From NCBI GenBank assembly GCA_037783545.1, contig JBBELK010000821.1, positions 1-64,000 of the forward strand: a stretch of 64,000 nt of DNA. The letters are read 5' to 3'. Under the pieces are notes generated by a model, which ran no database searches, was not told the DNA's origin, and saw nothing but the letters and a program-made list of their open reading frames with translations. Below, piece by piece: positions 48,601 through 60,600 of this stretch (its first letter is position 1; every line of letters begins with the position of its first letter). A program made the translations under genes and the position numbers. The DNA comes from Henricia sp. BOLD:AAB3569 (lineage: Eukaryota > Echinodermata > Asteroidea > Spinulosida > Echinasteridae).

Positions 48601-51600
48601 CCTCTAGAGGGTCATTTGTAGAAAGTCAAATACATAACAAAGGGGAAAAACTGTATACACCTGCATCAGATTACAGCTTGCAGCAAAAGTACACATGCAT
48701 GAACACTCAGATATGCATTGCATTGCACATAGGCTGCAGGTACCGTAGAGGATAGACTACTGTGTAATCAGTAAGCAGATTGACAACACATTACTACCTT
48801 GAACCTGATTATTGTGATGGGTTTTCTGCATGATCTACTACCAAGGTGTGAATTCTGTCTCTGGAAGTCTTGTTGACCTCAAAATATTATTAACGCTTCG
48901 TAAACCCTACCCCTGCTTGTTAATTAAAGCCTTGCAGAACCATGGAGGAAGGAAACAAAACATAGTGCAAATTGGTTTTGGCAATATGAAGGAATGTGTA
49001 ATACAAGTGAGGATGATCTATAAATCATATAATACAGCCCTTTGTATCTACATGTAGGAGTGCCATCACTGTCATGCAAACTAGGGATGGGAATTTACGG
49101 TTAATTCGGAAACGGGTTTGCAATTCTTTCAAGTGTTGGTTAACCGGCCGACACTAAAGATTGTTGCTGGTGTTTATATATGCATGTGCAATGTACACAG
49201 TACCTCTAGGACCCCAAAATAAAAATTAAACCTTTATCAAATTATCTGGTCCAAATTTTACTACGACCCCATATAAATTTATTTCAGTTTCATGAAGTCA
49301 TTACAAATAATCCTCTGAAAATTATTGTAAATTCTTTAAAATTGGGTTTCATTTAATGTTCGACAAAACTGGTTTTTCAATTATTTTTTCGGTTAACCGT
49401 TTAAACGTCCCATCCCTTAAATGCAAACCTACAGACTTTTGTACATATCCCCTTGGGTCATCGGTATTTTGACATTTTTTGAAATTGTTTTCCTCAAATG
49501 AACTTGGTTGCACACTACCTCAGTGTACTATAAATCAAGTGTTACTTGTGTAATGTGGTGTTGTATTGTGTTGAATGGCACGTCTGGCAATCACTGTGCC
49601 CTGTGTGCCAATCTAGTGTAATATTTATACCTAGCCAAGTATTTGTATTCAACCAGAGTCCCAAAGGCACTGCGATACCTAACAGCACTTCAATCTCTCC
49701 CAGCCATCCAAGCTAAAACTGGCTTTTCCCCGTAAAAGTAAACATCTCCGGGAGGGCTTTACCCCCTCAACCTAGTGTTCTCTTGTTCACGGTGAGGTAA
49801 ATATCAAGTTATCCCCGTCGCTATTGTTGAATCCGTATACCTAGTGACATCATACACTCTCACACAGGGCCGTGCCCATTCAGTTTCCCTCCCCACCGTG
49901 GGAAAAGCTCCCCTGAATGGTGAGATTTCCCTGACTAAATGACCCAGGTGACCAAGGCTCGAGTTTCCTGTTTTGTCCACAGGTTCTTTCACAAAATCTG
50001 ATTTGGCTATAGTCCCACTATTACAAATGAAAGCTACAACACAACAAGTGCCTCAGTGGACCAGACTGTAAGAATATGTACACCAACTATCTGGATTGCC
50101 ACTCAAGACTTCATTATTGGTAAAAAGAAACTGCTTAAAAATGTAGTTTTAACCCCTTGCGGACAGGTGTATCTTGCTTGAAACTGGTCCAACACACAGT
50201 ATTCTGTATACATGCAAGTTCAAGTGCAAGGGGTTAAAAAAAAAAAATTATGCATTCTGCGTGTAACTGTCGCAGGAAAACGTAACGGCCCTCCAGCATC
50301 AAGTAGTTAAAAGACAGCCAATTGCTTGCAGAAACCTGCCTCAACTGGAAAAAAAACGGAGTAACGGACTCGCAGGACCTTTCCTTGTCGACTTGTTTGT
50401 CAGATGTGAAATCCAACGCAAGCCTCGCGCTGCGTAATTTGACATTGTCACGCCGGAGGCCCGCCCCCCTTAAAATCTTGTCTTAGCCTCCAGGACAAGC
50501 CACTCTATTAGCGACAAGAATGCAGTCAAAATAGACTAACCTGAAAATCCTTCAGAATTCCCGATGTCGGGGCAGGCCAATTACTGCGAGCTATTTGGAG
50601 TCGTTTCATCGGCTCTTGATCAAAGCAAAGCAGCTTGATTACAAGACAGTAGCTGTGTACGTTTCTCTCTGTCTCTCGTTATGAAACGCAATGCCGTAGG
50701 GGGGGAGGGTCCATACTGCCCGCTCTGGTTTCCTGTTTGCTACGAGACCCGGGATTGAGCAACTAGTCTTCATTACGACAAACGACGCTGCTCGGTTTAC
50801 AAAATAATTGGCTACAGGTACCCTCGTAAGACTAAATCAACTTCATTATGGGAATGCGAATAGTGCACTGTTATTTACATGTACATTGCAGAACACTTGA
50901 CAAAGGGATCTGCTGAATCTGTTCAAATGCATGCAACAAATGTGCACATTTGTTGTTGTATACGCCGGTATGCATGTATTGAATTTAATGGAAGTTAATA
51001 TAGGAATGCAATTTTTGTTCCAAAAAATTCTGTATATTGGAAATTCTTTTTCCACACCAAATGTTTATCTGCAAGATTTTTCTACAAAAAGGCGATGGAT
51101 GTGAGTGGGTTTTTTTTAATCACAAAAGCTGCCAATTTCCCATTTGCAATGTTAAATCTATGTACAGTACGTTCTTAACGTGTTTATTGAGGTTTGCTGC
51201 AATACAATGCGATTGCATTTGTAGAGTGCATCTACACATAGCATGTAAGGATGGGATAACGGAGCAGTAAGGATACTAAGGTAAAGGTCAATGCGAAGCC
51301 AGAAGGCACAATTCAGTCGCAATAATGAAGCCAATTTGCAGTTGACTTGCTTGCATTCACACACATGTCAACTGAACAGGGGAAAGCATTGTAGTTGCCA
51401 CACAATCAACTCTAACACAAGTTTCATTGACCTCTGTTCCCACTCGTCTATTTATGCACAATTTTGCTTTGGGAAATCAAGTTGTATTTACAAATCTGTT
51501 TTTGCAGAAAATATACTGACACTTTAGAAACGCAAAACACGTTTTGAATGCAATAATATCACATGGACATTAAATGTTCTCGCAACCTCGCTGCGTGATG

Positions 51601-54600
51601 TTCCTGACAGCACTATACCCAAAGCTCGCTCTCTCTCACCTTCCGTTAACCGTGGCATGATGGGAGCACATGGCATCTCGTGATTGTGTCTTGCTTTTAA
51701 TGCATCCAGGTACTCTTGTTGCATGTGCATTGCATTCAACATGATTGTGCATGCCTGTGACAGCTGCACAGAATTTTCTGCATTTTGTCAATTGTTTTCA
51801 TATTGGGAACATGGACGAGATTCAAACCCGGCATTATTGAAAAAATTACGTCTTTGCCACTCACAAATGTTGTTTGGGCCTTATCATTAATATTGCCTGC
51901 ATTGCCTAATAAATACAATAAATTTTCTGTTTTGCATTTCTAAAGTGTCAGTATAGAAATTATAAAAGACTTTTCTTTGTGAATACTATTATCATCCAAC
52001 CTTCAGCTAGATGTAGTCATGGCTGAATGAATTCATTCTCTGCTCTATTGGGTGTAAATGCTTCAAAATTCAACGGCCCAACGGTCTTCAACAAGAGTGC
52101 AGTGTGTTTATTGTTGCCCGAGTTATAACTTTTGCACGCAACTGCCATCACTGGAAGGCTTTTAGCACAAAGTTTAACACAACTACAGTTAGCGGGAATT
52201 TTGCCAGTCATTTCGGCAAGTCGGATAGTCCCTCTTCATACATGTACCGGTACCTGATTAATTACACAGGTCTGCTTGGCACTATGTATTTATGTTTTAG
52301 TAATATAACCAATAAATCTTTTGCAAGATGAAACGTTTTTGTGAATTACTGGAAAGGGCATAGCATATCTAAAGAAGAATGTTGGTAAACTAGCCTGCAG
52401 AAATTTCAGCTACATAGATGCATCAATGCTTCAGTAAACCTTTAAAATCTTTACAAGGTTTTTGTATAAGTGATTGGTAAAAAAAAACATGTGCACACAC
52501 CTTTTCAAAAACCACTTTCAGTTGTAAATTTCTTATGAAAAGTAAGTACAATCTTGGACAATCTTGTTTTTTATCATTGCTAATTAACACTGAATAAGGT
52601 TTTCTGGTCAACTCATGAAGTAAAATTCTGGGTCATTTCAGATGATATAATGGGCCCTACTTTAAAGTGAGTGGCAGATGTTTCTGTACACCTGCAACAA
52701 TAACTGGGGCCTAAAATAAGGGTAATATCCTCCACTGAGACTAAACAAAAACAAGCCTTTGCAAAAGTTCTGGGGTGTGGTTTTATCAATATAGATAGGC
52801 TGTTACAGAAATTGCATACATGTACCAGTAGCTGCCAAAAGAGGAACAGGCCAACGGCTCATTAATCATTAGCTGGCTGTCCATACACACACACTGCCCT
52901 GTATCATAATTCACACCAAGAGGTTTTTGTAATAAATTAGCCCACCGTGAATGAAAAAAGATGGATCAATACGGCTTGTGTTATTAACATGTATTGTTTG
53001 CTGATGATATGGGAAGCGCTGTTTTCAACGATGGGCTAATGCTGTATTGTTCCAAAGCGCATACATATATGCGTACATGTGTATACGTGTTCAAAGTTAC
53101 ATGTATGCCATATTGTACAAGTACGGCAGCACACAGTGTACTAATTACATGTCCACTCCGATGTGTTTAGAAATGTAAAGTATTTACTCAGATTCTATTC
53201 TGGTACCAGAATTATAAGGCCACTGTTACAAAAAACAATTCACGTATGTACATGTACGCTATGCTAAGTGTGGTACCGGTATTGTGTAAGCAAAAACCAA
53301 AGTGATGCCTGTAAAAAAAAGCCCTGTATTAAATATGTCAGGGAAATTAAATTAATTTTTTTCAAGCAAATTAGATGCACATGCTTACAAAAATTGCATT
53401 TCACATTAAAAATGTTGTTGTGCAGTTTGTCGTTTTTTTAATGGAAATCAACAATGCGATTGTACACCATCTCTTAGAAAAAGTATCAATTAGTTATTTT
53501 TCCAATTTGGAGGTTACATGTATTTTTCAATGAAGGTCCGTCTTTGCCACATCTTTAATAATTACATGTATTCAAGAAATTTACCCATAAGCCAGTATCA
53601 ACCCATCTAAAGGATAAAAGACCCGATCTAGACTTTCATCTCCACATGTTTTGGTCTCTGTTACCGGGCTCCCATGAACTTGGGTCAAAGGGGATTTCTT
53701 GTCTCAGCTTTTAAGATTCCAACCATTCATCATCTTCTTTCCCCAACCAATCTTAAGACTTAAACTCACAACCCGAGTGCCAATGCAGCTGGTTTGCTCG
53801 CTGGCATCCCAACACAAGCTGAGAAATTCCCAGCGAGAAACGGATTCTGCAGCGTCCCTAGATGAGCTTCCCGTGGAGTCGCCTGTTGTGAGATTAATCC
53901 GACCATTCACGACAATTTGTTCCACAGGAGTGAATCTAGCATCTTATAACATAGCCTGGAGAAATTTCCCCTACCCTTAAAGGAACATCATTGAAAAGAC
54001 AACCTCTATTTTGCAGACTTGAAAAGACTTTTAGAAAGCTGTACAATTCTCTCAATAGGAGAAGTCCCCCAATAAAGGTTTTGTCTTCATAAACAGATAC
54101 ATGTAACATGACTCTTTCAGTGCAATTTTCTATGATCAGCTTAAATGTACAATCAAATAGGAATGTCAGAGTTTAAAGAGCTTTTCGTAACATTAAGAAA
54201 TCAATTTTGAAGAACTTGATATTTCTCCCTGGAAGCAACCAGCTCAGGGCACAAGTGTGAGGAATCCCTTTCTTCCAGAGTCATCGAGGAGCTTACACAA
54301 ACACAGTAAAGTGCCTGCTGAGTCGCTCAATCAATGAGAGGGGACGCAGTGTAGCAACTTTGCAGGTGTAACAACATTTGGGTACTAGGGAGAGGGAGAC
54401 GGAGTCTGAGACTGTGAGAGAAATGGCTACATGACCATGTGGTTACAATGGATTTGGATACTGCAAAATGTGTGTTTGTCAGGCTCAAATTTCGGGCACA
54501 AATCTACTAGACCACAGGGCTAGTGACTCAAATTTTGAGAGACTGAAGATATTTTTATTACAATTGTCGATACTAGACCACAGCCAGAAAAATATACAAT

Positions 54601-57600
54601 AACTGTTGAATTTGAGGGAAAATAGATCGATCCAGCAATGTTTAAGCCCCGCCCTCTGAAATTTTCACCAACCAATCATTTTGAAGGACAATGATGATCC
54701 ACATGGTCTTTTGACGACCCAAACAGTGTAATTATTTTGCGCACTTTGAAGTTACTAGATACATTTTTACGTGGGCGGGGCTTACTGGATCGGTCTAGAA
54801 AACCATTGGGCTATCAGTCTAGTGTAGCACAAAATGCAGTAGAGTAGTAGACCGACGTTTGAATTACTGAACTTGGTCCAACAGTCCAGTGGATATTTCA
54901 AATCCTGTAGTGGAATGCAATCCAAATTACTTTATTATTAAAGGACTGCACAATATTTGTCTACGGTAGGTTTTCTGTTAATGGACAAATCTAAAAAAAC
55001 AAAGCACAACAAAAAAGAGGATGCAGAAATACGGTAAACTGAAATACAGGACAGTACACATAGTCTCAGGGAAATAAAACAACTGTGACCAGTTTAAAAA
55101 TGCATTAACCCATTAGCACTCGGAGTCAGACAGACCCTGGTCTGAGTCGCTTTGAGGACTAATTGGTTGAAAAAGAAATGACTCATGCATATTATACTCC
55201 ATCTTTTATGATGTCAAACACAGGGCAAAGCCATAATTTACAGCTTTCAATTCAGACTGTATAAGTGTGGGTCCAACACACCATAGTATTGTCACGCCTT
55301 GCAAAATTATGTCAAAAGACATTCTCTAAAATCCCTTTGAGATTTTCTAGAGTTAGGGATTTTTTCTAAAACATGTCTGTACTTCCAACAATGACCTTGA
55401 CGAGGCTAACAGAAAGCCCAGAAAAGAAGTCAAACGCTTTTACTGTACATGTACGTCAGAGTCGATACATCGTGCACGGATGGCTTAAGCTGTGTTAAGG
55501 CAGAGGTTGTTTACAGCACAAAACCTGATTAAAGCGAACCGGTAGGTCCAACATATTATTTATACAGGTACTTGTGTATGATTTCCATTTTATATACTTT
55601 GGGGTCCAAAAAGGTGACATTGTAGTATACCTGTCATATCTGTCCTGTCCAATTTGCTATACAAAGAAAAAATCTTGTTTGAACTTGTTGAACAAAAAAC
55701 ATCCTGAGTGAATATTACACTAAAAACAAAGAGCATTTGTACCTCGTTCTGAGCTTCCAAAATGTCTATGACAGCCTCCATATCATTCTCTCTATTGTTT
55801 CTTATGTACTTTCCAATATTTGAACAGTGAAGTAATATTTTAGGCCCTACATACCCGGTACATACAATATTCAAGAACAGAAGCATTAAACCATAACCAA
55901 TAGGCTACACCTTGCACAATCCCACCATGGCACAAGTTGGTTTAGATTACCCTACCTAATCCAATGGATTCCAACCACTTTACAAGTAGGTTACCCAGAG
56001 GCCTTCCTCAGGACTACCTTGCTCAATTCCAAAATGAATCCAACCACAGAATCTACATGTAGCAGTAAGATCAAAGGATATTTTGTTTGTTGATCCAACA
56101 GGTGCACTGGATCTGGTTCAATTCAGCCAAGTTAGGAATCCATCTTACAAAAATTGTAGGTCATCATCCCTAAAACAAAATCACTCATTCATGTACAGTA
56201 TAAAAATTGGTTTACTCATGGATGCATTTTGGACTGTGTAGGCCTACTGAACAATGCAGCTCCTACTGTACAGGAGCTCTACCATTTTGTATTGATGTCA
56301 CATCAGTTTTAAACTCCATGCTTAAATTTTCAGGGCAAAAATTTCTTGACTAAAAGGAGACAACTGTCATTTGTGTACTAATTGGGGGAGTCATTTGGTT
56401 ATTGCAAAGGACACTTACATTAGAAAATCAATAATCAAATCTGTGATTTTCTGCCTTAAATTATCATTAGCCAATTTAAAACTAAGCAACACAATAGTGT
56501 GTAAAACTTTCTGAAATGTAGTGAACCAGTTTAGAGGTACGGTGCGAGAAAAAAGGAAATACTTGACTACGGTTATTCTGTCAGCCACATCCCCACAAGT
56601 ACGTGCGTGGCTGGTTTTGATTTAGTGAAGCAGGGTTGCTAGGGCAAATCCTTGAAAGGTTATCGCTTTCTGTCTCAGAGTCAAGCAACTTAACCCCGAT
56701 CACCTTTCAACCAAACCTCTAAAGCTTTGATAGTCTGCTTTCTACATGTTTGTAGATTCGAAGCAGAATATAATGTAGCATGCATTACTGTTGTACAGCA
56801 TGCAATGGCAACCTGACATACTAAAACGTACATTGTGAATCTTGGCTCACCTTGGCTTTACAGACTTTAGCTGTAAATGTTTAAGCACTGTGAGAGATAA
56901 AGAAAGCAAACATCAATTTTCAGAAGATGCGTCGCTTTAGGGTCTTTTTGCTAAATTCTGTTTGGTAAAAAAAACACTTTGATTTGTGATTTGGGGCTTT
57001 CGAATGACATTCTATCCTGAGCAAAGAGTATATTATACACAGAATTCAAGGAATGTTTTGTAAAAGAATTTAAAAATACAAAGTATAGTAAGCAAGTACA
57101 AAACCACATTATCATTGCCTCAAACCTAGTGTGTCTAGGTAGGTACTACCAGCGTTTGCCCTTAACTTTTTTCCCAACTGGCCAGTTGGCTTAAGTCTTC
57201 ACTGGCCCGTCGGCATTTCAAGTGGCCCGGTTAAAATTTCTTTTTACACACAGTCGACCTTTAATGTTTGCAATAACCACATTTGAGTGAATAAATTAGG
57301 AAAATTTGGTAGTCATGAGGTTCTCCCCAGTACAAGTTATATTTTAACTGGACAGCCGGACCATTTGGAGAGGCTTTCCAACTGGCCCGAGATGATTTCA
57401 ACTGTCATTTGGCCAACGGACCAGTGCTAATTCGAACGCTGACTACCTCAGTGTGATGTACCTCAGTGTGATGATTGCAAATTGTGCAACTTCATGATGG
57501 CAGCAGAAAAAAGGACCGACATATAATGTTGCAAAATAGTTGCCGCCGTGTATTCTCTAGATGCTCAAGCTTATTAGTTTCTGATTTATCGAACCCTTTT

Positions 57601-60600
57601 AACTGAGGTTTCCTCTTTCATAATGTTCACTAGAAGCCCAAGGGGAGAGTGTGTATTCTTGTTATAAATACCATCTGCAGTGTAAGCATCCCTTCAGATT
57701 ACGAGACATTCGCTGTGAATCTAGCAACCAAGAAACATGATCGTCAAGTGTGTGCTTAAGTACCTTGTGCGACAGTGTGTGTATGCTACAGTGCAGCGGT
57801 CCTCCCTTCGCACTTTGTACGGTACAGCTTGGGGTTGTTATTACCGCTCTACGCCCAAGGCTATATATGTAAATTGCGCATTTTAATCTATTACAGTTTA
57901 TTAGCCCAAAGCGTGTTACATGTATGTACCATCGGTGCGTATCGTGGAAATCTCCGTAACCGTACAGTACATGGTGCTAAAGTACACTGTCACACTTTTG
58001 CATTGATTCGGATTACTGACCGTAAAATCAGCCCCAACACTCCAGGTGCATAATTATTCAATTTTAATGATCGGACGATCCGTTGAGGATTGTGTGTGTA
58101 CTCACCTTGCCAAATGAACATTACCACATGCTCTAACTCAGGGCTGAAAATTCAAGGAGGCCATTTCCTCTGTTGCCCCTGGTCTTGCTGGCCTTGGTGC
58201 CCTTTTGCAATTCTCCCATAGACTTTTCAAGTGCCCTTTTTATACTCAAAAAGACTCCTCCAAAAACCCAAATGGCAGTGCCCTTTCAGTGACGAATTTC
58301 CTGCCCTGCTATCTATTTACATACATTGTACAAAAATGTACATTACATTAGCGGTACATGTACATGCAGTGGGGACATGTGAGCTAAATACAGTAATATT
58401 ACCGTTTTTTTTTTTCAAGTACATTTTGAGCACATTTTATGAATACATTTTATGGGATAAAACTAATCTAAATATAAACAGAGCAATCAGACAATACTTT
58501 AACAAAATTTGTACAAATGCTCTAAATGCAACTCATGTGTTTTTAAAGTACCAGCCAAAGTCCACATGCACAGGACATTTCAGTAACATAAAACCTCACA
58601 GTTTTTCCCAGATGATTCGGTTCACCCTGTAAAGCTGGCAGGCACACCAGAGGTTAATTAACATCCACAATCTTTCGGAAGGGATGTAAAGCCCTTGGTC
58701 CAGTGTGTCGTTCGTTAAGAGTTAGGGGATTCCTCGGCGTCTCTGGCCTACACGTACCGTATGTATCTCGTTGTTTAGGTGGAAGACACTTGTAAGCTTC
58801 ATGCGATTCAGCCTACATGTATAGGCTGCGAATTGAAGTTTATTAAACCCACTAAATAAAAATAAATAAAAATCAGCACCCCCTACAATTGTCAAGGTTG
58901 TCTGCAAGAATGGGCCAAGCTAAAATGACAAGATTTTCTGAGTTTTCTCAAAATGCAACCAACGTGAACATGGTTTGTCTGTCTCTTCCAAAAGGATGAA
59001 TAAATCCACACATGCATTACACACGACTTTGATAACTTTGTACAATTGTACGTTACGTGTACCACACACCCATCATGTCTCATCAAATTAGCGAAGGGTG
59101 GGTATGAATTACCAAAGTGGCAATATACTGGCTCATTGCACGCTAACCGATACTCTCCAACAACATCCTGCAAAGCAATAGAGATGGTGGAAAACCTCAC
59201 AGGAAACCACCGTACTCAATTACTTCCCTCCATTTTATTACACAGCGGCCGCGCTCAAATCCCCGGGCGAGCTACGACTAGCATCAAGGCGGGCATCAAG
59301 CTAGCTACGGAATCATTGTACCTACAGACAGACGTATTTCTGCAGGTGATTTGAGCACAGATTACGCACAGCCCTAGGGACCACCTGGTAAAAGGGCTTT
59401 TGTCAAACACCAAGATCTCGGCATGGATTAACTGTTTTGTAACATTTCTGACGGAATTCCGTACATCTCATTAATTCCAACCCAAAGGGAATCTAGTAAA
59501 TCAACTCACTTTGTATGTTACGCAGAGTTTTTAGATTAAAACATGGTGATGCACAATCGAACACTGGGAATAAGAACATACTGCTTATTACAAGGAAACA
59601 AGTTTTCCTAAAAAAGTCCAATGCGGACAGGCCTTAAGATTTCTGCCGTTTTCCATTATTGTTTTTTGATTTGTTCTTTCAATTTGTACAGCATAAATGT
59701 ACACATGTCTGAGTACACATTGCAACATCACAAACATGTACACAGTATTCTGTCCACGTACATCAGGTGTTGACATTTAAGGTCCTGAATGCATGCGTGG
59801 CAAATCCATACAAACCTGTGAAACTGAACTACTGAGTAGGCCCTACAGGTGTTGGTTATTTAAGCACCATTGCTGTATTCAAAAACAGTATTCACATATT
59901 ATTTTTGTATTGTTCAGCTTTGTATGAATACAGCTTCATAACAAAAATCTGTGGACTGTAAAATTATGCCTGTAAATTGTAATTTACAAGTGCTTTCTGC
60001 AAAACAGAATCACCTGTCAGTGTGTGTCTTTTCTCGCATCCAAAAAAGAGAACCAAGCGTTTCAACTCAGGTAAAACAGAGAAGCAGAAACAAATGTAGT
60101 TTCTTGAAGTAATCATTTATTTAATTCGGGCATTTCACAATAAAGGCGACACCAAGCGTTTGATGCAGAAAGGCTACATTCGATGCACGCATGCGCGCGC
60201 GCGCCAGGGAAAAAAGGTCAACAGGAGCATTGCTAGACCTGTGATAAAGCATATTATTATTATGTTGTTTATTCTCGAGAAAAGAGCATAGATAAATAAT
60301 CTAGGCTTCCTGAATGAACATCAACCCTAAATCGGGTATTCTTTTTCAAATCAAATATGAACTCTTTGTGCATTAAATTAATACACCGATGTCGACCGCT
60401 CTGTCAGAAAATGCCCTCTCCGACAGAAACGCTCGGTGGTGCTCTTATTGTCAAACGTTTCGTAAAATTAAACATGTCATAAATACCGTGTTTGTAGCGC
60501 AGTACTACGGATTACACTTTAAGACAGTTTGCAATCATGGGATTACGACTAGCCTGTACATGCACATTCCCAGTGGGATAAAACCTTGAATCTAATAACA

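Noticed and set aside
50525..50625. Possible alternative first exon of the NHS gene on the minus strand (starts MKRLQIARSNW, donor TTTTCAG|GTTAGT)
   Set aside because: It would join exon 2 in phase 0, whereas exon 2 needs phase 1; the joined frame hits a stop at once.
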